From an uncultured Clostridia bacterium (GTDB lineage: Bacteria > Bacillota_I > Bacilli_A > RF39 > UBA660): a stretch of 64,000 nt of DNA. Made by a program: the position numbers and the translations under genes. The stretch lies in assembly GCA_946533175.1 (NCBI GenBank), contig CAMNBS010000001.1:38371-102370 (forward strand), in the 5' to 3' direction. Shown here piece by piece: positions 43,549-52,175 of the stretch. The notes below the pieces were generated by a model, which saw nothing but the letters and a program-made list of their open reading frames with translations, ran no database searches and had not been told where the DNA came from. Numbering within the stretch: position 1 is the first letter of the stretch; each line of letters starts with the position of its first letter.

Positions 43549-44984
43549 CCTTTCTTATCTATTTTGATAGTAATTTGATACATATCATCAAAGTTAATTT
43601 CATCTGTATCAATTTTAAGTTTACTTTTTTCCTTAATTCGATCAATCGTTTCTTTTAATTCTTCAATTATTTCATCGATATTATCAATCATATCAGGTCT
43701 TGAAATATCAACATAATCAGGATTATCTTCTACATAATTATTGGCGTTAAAATTACTAGTTATTGGTGGAGTAACATCATTTAACATAACATTATTCTCA
43801 TTAATATTATTACTTGAAGGCATTTCGTTATTATAGTTAGGAATAATATTGGTAATATTATTTAATTCATTTTGATTACTATTTTGCTCATTCAAGGAAT
43901 CAGTATAATTATTCTGAACATTTGTGAATTCATTAGTTGGAGTAGGGGAGCTTGTATCTACTGAATCATTAATATTTTGTTCATTAGAATTATTATTATA
44001 ATTATTTAAGAAGCTCATAAAGTTATTACTATCATTACTATCCAATACATTATTTTCAGGACTTTCTGATACACCAATATTATTTATATAATTATTATCA
44101 TTACTATATGAATTAGAATTTTCATAATTATTTAAGAATGAATTATTTTCTGATGGTGCTGTTTCATTCAAACTTGCTTTGTCATAATTATTTAAAAAGC
44201 TTGTAAAATTATTATTGTCATTATTAGTTAAATTTTCAGATGAATGCATTCCATTATCAAAATTATTCAAGAAACCAATTCCACTATTTTCATTAGGAAT
44301 ACTGTTATTCATATTATTATTTAAATTATTATCAATAAAACGATTATTTATTCCATTTGGTATCCAATTATTAGTATTATTATTTTCTTCATTCATCATT
44401 TTTATTTCACTATCCAATTCTCTAACGGTCATTCTTTTTTCTTTTATTTTATTGAGTAATTCTATTTGTTTTTCACTATTTTTAACTGCTAATAAACTTC
44501 GAGCATGTCTTTCACTTATCTCATTCTTCATTAGAGCATCTTGTACTTCAATTGGTAAAGTAAGAAGTCTTAATTTATTAGCTAAAGTAGACTGACTAAT
44601 TCCCAACGATTTAGCCAACTCTTCTTGAGTCATATTATTACTCTTTAGTATACGTTCAGAAGTACGAGCTTCTTCAATAGCCGAAACATCTCTTCGTTGA
44701 GCATTCTCTATATATGCAACAATAGAACTCTCTTTATCATCCAGATTTTTTACGATAGCCGGAATTTTAGTTAATCCTGCAAGAGCAGATGCCTTATATC
44801 TACGTTCACCAGCAATTATTTCATACTTATTTTCAAAAGGACGCACTAGAATTGGTTCCAAAACACCATGTTGTCTTATAGAATCAGCAAGTTCATTCAA
44901 TGCTACTTCGTCAAAAATTTCTCTTGGCTGAAAACGATTAGGAATAATATCATCTAATTTTATGTACATGATTTCATTTTCCAT
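43539..44984 (-). CDS. ParB/Noc paralogue with long Asn-rich tail
   Basis: 481 aa. Residues 1-195 form a normal ParB-type core: GERRYKASALAG (59-70), ENAQRRDVSAIEEA (93-106) and helix-turn-helix LAKSLGISQSTLANKLRLL. Residues 200-425 are Asn/Ser/Glu-rich and probably disordered, with four FLNN(F/Y) motifs (238, 263, 283, 325). The last 50 residues regain a conserved helical end (DEIIEELKETIDRIKEKSKL). The location between rsmG and parA is that of noc, but the N-terminal membrane-targeting extension of Noc is absent. It may bind its own sites for nucleoid occlusion or organisation (inference). Confidence 0.88.
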   Translation of the reverse strand: MENEIMYIKLDDIIPNRFQPREIFDEVALNELADSIRQHGVLEPILVRPFENKYEIIAGERRYKASALAGLTKIPAIVKNLDDKESSIVAYIENAQRRDVSAIEEARTSERILKSNNMTQEELAKSLGISQSTLANKLRLLTLPIEVQDALMKNEISERHARSLLAVKNSEKQIELLNKIKEKRMTVRELDSEIKMMNEENNNTNNWIPNGINNRFIDNNLNNNMNNSIPNENSGIGFLNNFDNGMHSSENLTNNDNNNFTSFLNNYDKASLNETAPSENNSFLNNYENSNSYSNDNNYINNIGVSESPENNVLDSNDSNNFMSFLNNYNNNSNEQNINDSVDTSSPTPTNEFTNVQNNYTDSLNEQNSNQNELNNITNIIPNYNNEMPSSNNINENNVMLNDVTPPITSNFNANNYVEDNPDYVDISRPDMIDNIDEIIEELKETIDRIKEKSKLKIDTDEINFDDMYQITIKIDKKGNF

Positions 44985-45024
44985 TATTTTTACCTCTTTT
45001 CATTCTAATACACCTATATTAAAT

Positions 45025-45053
45025 ATTATACAAAAAGAAAAACATTTTTTCAA
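45025..45053 (-). promoter_or_regulatory. Promoter of the noc-like gene
   Basis: TTGAAA (45048-45053), 17-bp spacer, TATAAT (45025-45030) on the minus strand. The -35 lies in the loop of the preceding terminator. Confidence 0.65.
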
Positions 45054-45063
45054 TGTTTTTCGT
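45037..45063 (-). terminator. Terminator of the two-gene unknown operon
   Basis: Minus-strand stem GAAAAACATT/AATGTTTTTC with a short A-rich loop then TTTTT. Confidence 0.7.
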
Positions 45064-45082
45064 AATTATTTTTGGATTACAT

Positions 45083-45466
45083 TTATTTTGACATTGTTTT
45101 ACTATGTAACTGCTTATATTCTTTATTTAAATCATCTAATATGTCAAATAGTGTTCTTTCATATAATCGACTCTCTTCTTTTTCGAAGAATAAGGGTAAT
45201 GTAGCCATTAAATCATATATTTGTTGCATAATATATATAATTTTTCTATCAAATAATTCAGATGATTCTACACTATGCGTTTCTTGATAATCATCCCTTA
45301 TTTTATTCATGTCTTCAATATCACGATAAATTAATTTCATAAAATTGACAATCACATGTCTTATTTTTTTATTAGATTCACCCGATAATTGAAGTGTAGT
45401 TACAAATTCTTTTAATGATGTACCACCTGGAATATAATCTTTTATTTTTTTATCCTCTTTTTTCAT
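45083..45466 (-). CDS. Unknown 127-aa helical protein
   Basis: Soluble, helical. A Lys-rich start (MKKEDKKIKDYIPGG) leads to a helical bundle-like sequence ending SRLYERTLFDILDDLNKEYKQLHSK. The start at 45466 has GGAG 6 bases upstream; the longer frame overlaps the preceding gene. It lies directly downstream of the 410-aa unknown gene and shares a short motif with it (DLNKEYKQLH versus DLNDQYHDLH). No family recognised. Confidence 0.65.
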   Translation of the reverse strand: MKKEDKKIKDYIPGGTSLKEFVTTLQLSGESNKKIRHVIVNFMKLIYRDIEDMNKIRDDYQETHSVESSELFDRKIIYIMQQIYDLMATLPLFFEKEESRLYERTLFDILDDLNKEYKQLHSKTMSK

Positions 45467-45479
45467 AATTTTCTCCTTT

Positions 45480-46712
45480 TTATTTTTTGCTTTTTCCAAT
45501 ATTTGATGGTAATTTGGGATGTCTTAATTCTTCATATTGTCTAACACAACTATTGCGTATCCCTAATAAAATATCCTCTATTCTTTCTTTTTCAATTTCA
45601 GAATATAGTTTTGGTACAATTTCTAAAAGCTTATTAATACTTTGCTGAAAAAACTCAATTCCTCCATATAAAGTACTTACTATTCTTTTTTCTAATTTTA
45701 ATAATTTTATATTTTCAGTTTCATAATTACCATTTTCACATAGCAAATTTTTATGATACTTTAATTGTTCGTGAAGTTTAGAACCATCGAAATTAAAACG
45801 AAAAGGTTCATATCCTTCTTTCAAATCAAGATGTCTTTCCCATAACACAACTATTTCGTTTAGCAAAATTAAAAATAACGACTTAGCATCTTCTTCATTA
45901 CCTGTTTTTAAGGTTTCCATTATTTTCTCAACTTTATAATCAAATAAATAAGGATCATATCCTACACCATACATTTTTATTTCAGAATATCCGTATGAAG
46001 AATCAGTTGAATTTTCTTGATCTTTTTCAGGGGCTTTACTTTTAGACTTACGGCCATCTTTATAAATAATTCTATGAAGATCATGATATTGGTCATTTAA
46101 ATCATTAAGTACATTTAATAATGATGTAAGTAAGCCGCTTTTTGTAGGACTTTTATAATATACTTCATCAATAATTTGAATATAATTACATATAAGATAA
46201 TGATAGTATAAAAAACTTCCTTCCAAATACCTTTTTATTTTATCATCTAAAAAGTTAGCATCAATAGGTAAATTATGTTTAAAAAACAATGAAAATTTAC
46301 TTTTAAAAAGAGGATATTTATTCAAAGATTCTACAATTTCACTACAATCACCACTTAAAAGAAAATCTTTATACATTTTCTTTAAAAGAATATGAGATTC
46401 TATATTTCTTACTAAATCATCTAATTTTACTTCCATTATTCCATAAGCCAAGTCTAAATTCCCTGAAGAAAAATTAGTACGAATACTACTTAATCCATCA
46501 GAATCAATTCTGTATCCTGCGGCTGACATTTTTAATTTTACTGTAGTTGAAGCAAAATAATTTTTTATATTTCTACTTATTTCACTACTTATTACGGAAG
46601 CTTTGGGCTTTTCTTTCTTTTTTTCTTCTTCTTGTCTTTTTTTCATAAAAGAAAACATATCCTTTCTTTTTGGACTTTCCTTTTTCTTATATAATTCATC
46701 ATTATCTTTCAT
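45480..46712 (-). CDS. Unknown 410-aa soluble protein
   Basis: A Lys/Glu-rich N-terminal segment (about 1-45, probably disordered) is followed by a long helical region without TM or catalytic motifs. It contains VLNDLNDQYHDLHRIIYKDG (about 205-225), then a charged linker (KAPEKDQENSTDSS) and a second helical domain. Start ATG at 46712 with GGAG 6 bases upstream. It is first of a two-gene unit with its own promoter, sitting between rsmG and the noc-like gene where Bacillus has nothing. No family recognised. Confidence 0.65.
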   Translation of the reverse strand: MKDNDELYKKKESPKRKDMFSFMKKRQEEEKKKEKPKASVISSEISRNIKNYFASTTVKLKMSAAGYRIDSDGLSSIRTNFSSGNLDLAYGIMEVKLDDLVRNIESHILLKKMYKDFLLSGDCSEIVESLNKYPLFKSKFSLFFKHNLPIDANFLDDKIKRYLEGSFLYYHYLICNYIQIIDEVYYKSPTKSGLLTSLLNVLNDLNDQYHDLHRIIYKDGRKSKSKAPEKDQENSTDSSYGYSEIKMYGVGYDPYLFDYKVEKIMETLKTGNEEDAKSLFLILLNEIVVLWERHLDLKEGYEPFRFNFDGSKLHEQLKYHKNLLCENGNYETENIKLLKLEKRIVSTLYGGIEFFQQSINKLLEIVPKLYSEIEKERIEDILLGIRNSCVRQYEELRHPKLPSNIGKSKK

Positions 46713-46728
46713 AGTACACTCCATTTTT

Positions 46729-46757
46729 AGAATATATTATTTTTGTTTTATTGTCAA
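46729..46757 (-). promoter_or_regulatory. Promoter of the two-gene unknown operon
   Basis: TTGACA (46752-46757), 17-bp spacer, TATTCT (46729-46734) on the minus strand. Confidence 0.7.
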
Positions 46758-46776
46758 TAAAATACTAGTTTAATAA

Positions 46777-47415
46777 TTACTTTCTTTTAATAACAATAAT
46801 CGTTCGATTGCTATTTTCTATTGGTAAGAGAAACTTTTCTATTTTGACTATTTTTATTTTTTTATTCTTTTTTATTTCTTCTATTTCATCATCACAATTA
46901 GCTTTCATCGGTAAAAAAGATCCATTTTTATTTAATAGAGGTAGACAATAATCTAAAAGTTTATTTAATCGACTTACTGCACGACATGTAACGATATCAA
47001 ATTGATTGCTTTTAATTTTAGCATAATCTTCTGCTCGAATATGAATAGTATTAATATCTTTTAAATTTAATTTTTGAATTACTAAATTTAAAAAATTAAT
47101 TCTTTTTTGTAAAGCATCAACTAAAGTTATGGATAGAGTAGGGAAGACTATTTTTAAAACAATACCAGGAAATCCTGCTCCGGTTCCTATATCACATAAT
47201 GACATATTATGATGTAAATCAACAACTTTCGATAAAGTTATTGAATCATAAAAATGTTTTAAATATACATCTTTTTCTTCAATAATTCGTGTTAAATTAA
47301 TTTTCTGATTCCATTCAACTAATAGGTTATAATAATCATCTAATTGTTTTAACTGCGTTTCATTTAAAGAAATATTTATATTTTTTAATTCTCTAATAAA
47401 TTCTTCCTTATTCAT
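46777..47415 (-). CDS. rsmG: 16S rRNA (guanine527-N7)-methyltransferase
   Basis: 212 aa. SAM-binding LCDIGTGAGFPGIVLK and ITLVDALQKRINFLN, with VTCRAVSRLNKLLDY: a complete GidB/RsmG. It starts 1 base after mnmG and is co-transcribed with it, as in Bacillus. Confidence 0.96.
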   Translation of the reverse strand: MNKEEFIRELKNINISLNETQLKQLDDYYNLLVEWNQKINLTRIIEEKDVYLKHFYDSITLSKVVDLHHNMSLCDIGTGAGFPGIVLKIVFPTLSITLVDALQKRINFLNLVIQKLNLKDINTIHIRAEDYAKIKSNQFDIVTCRAVSRLNKLLDYCLPLLNKNGSFLPMKANCDDEIEEIKKNKKIKIVKIEKFLLPIENSNRTIIVIKRK

Positions 47416-47416
47416 T

Positions 47417-49270
47417 TTATTTTCCCTTTTTTAAATATATGCTAAGCATAGTTATATCGCTTGGATTTACACCACTAATTCTTGTCGCTTGTCCCAACGT
47501 TAATGGCATTACTTTTTTTAATTTATCTCTAGCCTCACTAGCTAAATTAATAACTAAATCATAGTTAATATCGTTAGGAATTTTAATATTTTCCATTGCC
47601 TGCATTTTTTCGACTTCTTTTTCTTCTTTACGAATATATCCTTCATATTTTATGGATATTTCAACTTGTTCAATAACTTCATCACTATATATATTAGGAA
47701 CTTTACCAACTTCAATTAATTGATTAATAGTAATCTCTGGTCTTTTAATTAGTTCATATAAACTTATTCCATTCATAATTCTTGAAGTATTTAACTGATT
47801 TAACAAATTATTTTCACTAGTAACTATTTTTGTTGTACATAAATAATTCTTTAATTCGTCAATTTTTTTAAGTTTTTCCTTAAATTTATGATATTTTTCA
47901 TCATTAATTAAACCTAATTGATGTCCATATTCACGAAGTCTTATATCCGCATTATCATGTCTTAATAATAAACGATACTCGGCACGAGAAGTTAACATAC
48001 GATATGGTTCTTTTGTACCTCTTGTCGTTAAATCATCAATTAATACGCCTAAATAAGCTTCATTTCTTCCTAAAATAAAGGGTGGCTTGTTTTCTATTTT
48101 CAAAGAAGCATTTATTCCCGCTAGTAACCCTTGTCCAGCAGCTTCCTCATATCCACTTGTACCATTAATTTGACCAGCCGTAAATAAATTTTCTAATATC
48201 TTATTTTCTAAGTTTTTTTTCATTTCTAATGGATCAATTGCATCATATTCAATTGCATAAGCATATTTAAGAAAAACTGCTTTTTCTAATCCAACTAAAC
48301 TATGAACCATTTTTTCTTGAACATCATGTGGCATACTTGTTGAGAAACCTTGAAGATAAATATCATCGTAATATCGACTTTCAGGCTCTAAAAACAATTG
48401 ATGTCTTTCTTTATCTGCAAAACGAACTACTTTGTCTTCAATAGAAGGACAATATCTTGGACCAATACCATGAACATATCCTCCATACATACTCGATTTT
48501 TTTAAATTATCAGTTATTATTTCATGTGTATATTGATTGGTATAAGTTAAATAACATGGTATTTGTTCATCCAATTGATAAATAGGGGAAAAATCATATG
48601 AAAAGCTTCTTAAAACACTATCTCCATCTTCACGAGTTAATTTACTATAATCAATTGAACTCTTTAAAAGACGAGGAGGAGTACCAGTCTTTAATCTTTG
48701 AATTGTAATTCCATATTTTCGAAGATTATTAGATAAATTTTTAGATTCTTTTTCACCATGTGGACCACCAGGAGTTCTTTTATCACCAACTAAAATATCG
48801 GCCTTTAAATATGTTCCAGTTGTTAAAATAACCACTTTACTATATATTTTTTCTCCATTTTCTAAAATAACACCAATTACTTTATTATTAGCAACAATTA
48901 AATCATCAACAAAAGCCTCTTTTATCCATAAGTTTTCTTGTTTATTTAAAGTAGTCAGCATCTCTTTTGGGTATGTTATTTTATCTGCTTGAGCACGCAA
49001 AGCTTGAACTGCAGGGCCCTTTTTAGTATTAAGCATTTTTAATTGTAATAGGCTTTTATCAGTATTTATTCCCATTTCTCCGCCTAAAGCATCTATTTCA
49101 CGAACAAGAATTCCTTTTGCTGGTCCACCAATGCTTGGATTACATGGCATATCCGCAATATTATTAATATTTCCTGTTATCAAAAGAGTAGAATGCTTCA
49201 TTCTACTAGCTGCAAGAGAAGCTTCACATCCTGCGTGACCTCCTCCAACAACAATAACTTCATAGTTCAC
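47417..49270 (-). CDS. mnmG: tRNA uridine-34 carboxymethylaminomethyl synthesis enzyme MnmG
   Basis: FAD-dependent partner of MnmE that modifies U34 of certain tRNAs. The N-terminal dinucleotide fold VIVVGGGHAGCEAS, the MPCNPSIGGPAKG motif and C-terminal GTSGYEEAAGQG are intact; about 617 aa, normal. Three starts compete: ATG 49285, ATG 49276 and GTG 49270. The predicted transcript start near 49292 leaves almost no leader for the first, and GGAAG is 2 bases from the second but 8 from the GTG, which also gives the usual family start NYEVIVVGGG; hence the GTG is chosen, with moderate certainty. Confidence 0.93.
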   Translation of the reverse strand: MNYEVIVVGGGHAGCEASLAASRMKHSTLLITGNINNIADMPCNPSIGGPAKGILVREIDALGGEMGINTDKSLLQLKMLNTKKGPAVQALRAQADKITYPKEMLTTLNKQENLWIKEAFVDDLIVANNKVIGVILENGEKIYSKVVILTTGTYLKADILVGDKRTPGGPHGEKESKNLSNNLRKYGITIQRLKTGTPPRLLKSSIDYSKLTREDGDSVLRSFSYDFSPIYQLDEQIPCYLTYTNQYTHEIITDNLKKSSMYGGYVHGIGPRYCPSIEDKVVRFADKERHQLFLEPESRYYDDIYLQGFSTSMPHDVQEKMVHSLVGLEKAVFLKYAYAIEYDAIDPLEMKKNLENKILENLFTAGQINGTSGYEEAAGQGLLAGINASLKIENKPPFILGRNEAYLGVLIDDLTTRGTKEPYRMLTSRAEYRLLLRHDNADIRLREYGHQLGLINDEKYHKFKEKLKKIDELKNYLCTTKIVTSENNLLNQLNTSRIMNGISLYELIKRPEITINQLIEVGKVPNIYSDEVIEQVEISIKYEGYIRKEEKEVEKMQAMENIKIPNDINYDLVINLASEARDKLKKVMPLTLGQATRISGVNPSDITMLSIYLKKGK

Positions 49271-49297
49271 GTTCATCACTTCCATTAATCTCTAAAG

Positions 49298-49326
49298 ATT
49301 ATACAATAAAGTTTTAAAAATGTAAA
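49298..49326 (-). promoter_or_regulatory. Promoter of mnmG-rsmG
   Basis: TTTACA (49321-49326), 17-bp spacer, TATAAT (49298-49303) on the minus strand. Confidence 0.7.
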
Positions 49327-49350
49327 TAAAAAGAAAATAGCATAACTATT
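49325..49350 (-). terminator. Terminator after mnmE
   Basis: Minus-strand stem GAAATAG/CTATTTTC then TTTTTATTT, at the mnmE stop; partly overlaps the mnmG -35. Confidence 0.65.
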
Positions 49351-50701
49351 TCCCTACACAAAATTTACTAAATAATTCATCTAATAATTCATCACTATAT
49401 TTTTCACCGATAATCTCTCCTAATATATTCCAGATATTTCTTAAATCTATTTCTAACATATCAAGAGGAATATCGTTTAATAATGACATATCAATATCAT
49501 CTAATATCTTAAGACATTCTTTAATTTTAGCAATTTCTCGAGCATTAGTAATATAGTTGTAATCTTGTTTTTTTATTTGATCCAAATTAAATAATTTAGT
49601 GATTCTATTCTTTAAATCATCAAGTCCAGATGATAAAAGAGTATTAGCATAAATTACGTCTCGATTTTGTAATTTAGAAATATCAATTCTACTATTTAAA
49701 TCATCTTTATTAATGACAACAATACTCGTTTTATCTTTTGTTTTATCCAATATATCTAAATCAACCTCAGTTAATTCTTCATTATTATTCAGAATAACCA
49801 ACACTAAATCAGCTTCATCAATTTTTTCAAAACTTTTCTCAACACCAATCTTTTCAACAAGATCATTTGTTTCACGAATTCCAGCAGTATCAATAAAATC
49901 CAGTAATATTCCATTAAAAGATATACTACCTTCCACAATATCTCGTGTTGTACCAGGAATATCCGTAACAATAGCCTTATCAGTATCTAAAAACCTATTT
50001 AAAAGACTGCTTTTGCCTACATTGGGACGTCCAACAATAACTGTTTTTATACCTTCACTTATTATTCTTGTGTTTTCATATTCCGATATTATTTTTACTA
50101 AACTATTTCTAAATATACTTAATTTACTTTTTAAATCTTGTACTGTAACTTCATATATATCATTATATTCAGGATAATCAATATTTACTTCAATGTTACT
50201 TATAATATTAATTAAGTCTTTTCTTAAAGAAGAAATAAGCTTTTTTGCATTACCTTCTAATCCCTTCATAGCCATTTTTCTTGCTGCCTCAGTTTTACTA
50301 TTAATTAAATCCATAATTGCATCAGCTTCAGTCAAATCAATTCTTCCATTTAGAAAAGCCCTTTTAGTAAACTCACCAGCTTCTGCTAAACGACAACCAT
50401 TACATAAAAGTATTTCTAACACTTTTTTTGTTGTCGCAATACCACCATGACAGTTAATTTCTACTATATTTTCTTTCGTAAAAGTTCGAGGAGCTTTCAT
50501 CACACTCACTAATACCTCATCTATTTTTTCATTATTATATACAATATATCCATAATGAATAGTATGTGATTTAACATTTTCCAAATTTTTACCAAAAAAC
50601 ACTTTATTTACTATCTTTATAGCATCATTTCCACTAACACGAACAATTGATATAGCAGAAACCCCTAAAGCTGTACTAATAGCGCAAATCGTATCTTGCA
50701 T
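49346..50701 (-). CDS. mnmE: tRNA modification GTPase MnmE
   Basis: 451 aa. N-terminal formyl-THF-binding domain (1-120), helical domain and inserted G domain with GRPNVGKSSLLN, DIPGTTRD and DTAGIRE. It ends FCVGK, the conserved catalytic C-x-G-K end. Works with MnmG on tRNA U34. It is 2 bases after the 260-aa unknown gene. Confidence 0.97.
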   Translation of the reverse strand: MQDTICAISTALGVSAISIVRVSGNDAIKIVNKVFFGKNLENVKSHTIHYGYIVYNNEKIDEVLVSVMKAPRTFTKENIVEINCHGGIATTKKVLEILLCNGCRLAEAGEFTKRAFLNGRIDLTEADAIMDLINSKTEAARKMAMKGLEGNAKKLISSLRKDLINIISNIEVNIDYPEYNDIYEVTVQDLKSKLSIFRNSLVKIISEYENTRIISEGIKTVIVGRPNVGKSSLLNRFLDTDKAIVTDIPGTTRDIVEGSISFNGILLDFIDTAGIRETNDLVEKIGVEKSFEKIDEADLVLVILNNNEELTEVDLDILDKTKDKTSIVVINKDDLNSRIDISKLQNRDVIYANTLLSSGLDDLKNRITKLFNLDQIKKQDYNYITNAREIAKIKECLKILDDIDMSLLNDIPLDMLEIDLRNIWNILGEIIGEKYSDELLDELFSKFCVGK

Positions 50702-50703
50702 AA

Positions 50704-51486
50704 TTAACTCCTTTTCTTCTTTTTTAAATTATTATTACAATATTTTAAAATATTATCACATATTTTATATTCCTCAATTAGTTCTTCATAGCTTAATGTT
50801 AATAAATTACTATAAATATCATTTTCATGACAATAATTAATAAATTCTTCCATATTATCAATTATTCTTTGACAAGCATCAATTAATAATGTTTCATCAT
50901 ACTCATCTTGATTCAAATAATATAAGGTAATTAAATGAAAAATAGTTGTATTAACTATCATTATTTCATAAAAATCCAATGTATTATGATGTTCTTTTTG
51001 ATACTCTTGATATAGATTCATTACATCTTTCAATATATTAAATAATTTATCATTATATTTTTTTATTTTAAACAATTTATCACATGAAATATTCTTTACT
51101 ATTTTACTAATAAAAATATCAAATTCAGTTAAAACCTTTATTTTTTCTTCATCCATATCACTGCTAATTAACTTATCAGATGGCAAAAGCAAACACTGAA
51201 TATCTTGCATTAAATATAAACTATCTTCATAAGAAAAAACACTATTTTCATCATCTAGCATTATTTTTGCCATTAGTTTAAATAAATCTTCATCAATTAA
51301 TTGTAATTTTTTTTCTTTCTTGAAAAGATATAAGTCATCCATTAGGCATAATAAATCATTAATATTCATTTTAACATACTTTAAAAATAATCTTATTTTA
51401 GATAAAATAACAGATGCTTCTTCTATAGATAAACTTTCACCTGTTTGTTTTTCATATAGCCCAATCAAATAATAAGAATGAAACAT
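50704..51486 (-). CDS. Unknown 260-aa helical protein upstream of mnmE
   Basis: Soluble, rich in Leu, Ile, Asp and Lys, predicted all-helical (SLSIEEASVILSKIRLFLKY; DLLCLMDDLYLFKK; IIDNMEEFINYCHENDIY), with a basic C-terminus (NNNLKKKKRS). No TM or catalytic motif and no family recognised. Its stop is 2 bases before the mnmE start, implying co-translation. Confidence 0.65.
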   Translation of the reverse strand: MFHSYYLIGLYEKQTGESLSIEEASVILSKIRLFLKYVKMNINDLLCLMDDLYLFKKEKKLQLIDEDLFKLMAKIMLDDENSVFSYEDSLYLMQDIQCLLLPSDKLISSDMDEEKIKVLTEFDIFISKIVKNISCDKLFKIKKYNDKLFNILKDVMNLYQEYQKEHHNTLDFYEIMIVNTTIFHLITLYYLNQDEYDETLLIDACQRIIDNMEEFINYCHENDIYSNLLTLSYEELIEEYKICDNILKYCNNNLKKKKRS

Positions 51487-51531
51487 AATATCCCCCCAAT
51501 CAAATGTATCATAACACTATTTCTATTTGAA

Positions 51532-51564
51532 GTAAAGAAAAGAAACTATTTTATTTAGTTTCTT
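51532..51564 (-). terminator. Terminator after khpB
   Basis: Minus-strand stem AGAAACTA/TAGTTTCT with a 7-base loop, then TTTCTTT. Confidence 0.75.
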
Positions 51565-52174
51565 CATCTTCCATCTTTGGTTTTATAACAACATAACGAT
51601 GAGGTTCTTCTCCTTCACTTTCTGTATATACTCCACGATAATTAGTTAACGCATTATGAACTATTCTTCTCTCATAAGAATTCATCGGATCAAGTTTAGC
51701 TTCTATTTTTGTTTTAGCAACTTCTCTTGCTACTTTTTTAGCTGTTTTTTCAATGAAAAATTGTTGTTTTTCTTTATATTCTGAAACATCTAACACAAAG
51801 TTATAATAAGTACCAATCTCTTTATATACAGCTTGTTTAACAATGGTTGTTAAAGCAGATAATGTACGAGCATTTTTTCCTATTAAGATACCATTATTAT
51901 CACTATATATAGCAATACTAACATTATCATCTCTTTTTTTTACTTCCATGTTTATAGTCAAACCCATATACTTAGTAATATTTTTCAACAATTCTTTAAT
52001 ATATTCAATTACATCTTCCTTTTTAATAACCTCAATAACAGATTTTTTATTAAACAATTTCGTTGAACTTTCTATTTCATTAATATATAGATTTTCTTCT
52101 TGTTCCATTAAATCAACTAAAGCATTATTTTTGGCTTCTTCAAAGTTTTTTGCTTGATAAGTATACTTCTTCAT
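51551..52174 (-). CDS. khpB: RNA-binding protein KhpB (Jag)
   Basis: 207 aa. Jag-N domain (1-50), KH domain with LIGKNARTLSAL (about 95-110) and R3H domain with SYERRIVHNAL (about 165-175). In Bacillota it acts with KhpA in post-transcriptional control of growth and division genes. It follows yidC by 1 base, the usual arrangement. Confidence 0.94.
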   Translation of the reverse strand: MKKYTYQAKNFEEAKNNALVDLMEQEENLYINEIESSTKLFNKKSVIEVIKKEDVIEYIKELLKNITKYMGLTINMEVKKRDDNVSIAIYSDNNGILIGKNARTLSALTTIVKQAVYKEIGTYYNFVLDVSEYKEKQQFFIEKTAKKVAREVAKTKIEAKLDPMNSYERRIVHNALTNYRGVYTESEGEEPHRYVVIKPKMEDEETK

Positions 52175-52175
52175 C

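Noticed and set aside
43900..44340. Short recurring AT-rich repeats that could suggest a CRISPR or tandem repeat
   Set aside because: They lie within an intact reading frame and arise from repeated Asn codons and FLNN(F/Y) motifs; unit length and spacing are irregular and no cas genes are near.
49868..49876. TGTTTCACG, half of a parS site
   Set aside because: The second half (TGAAACA) is absent and it lies inside mnmE coding sequence. No full TGTTTCACGTGAAACA was found by eye.
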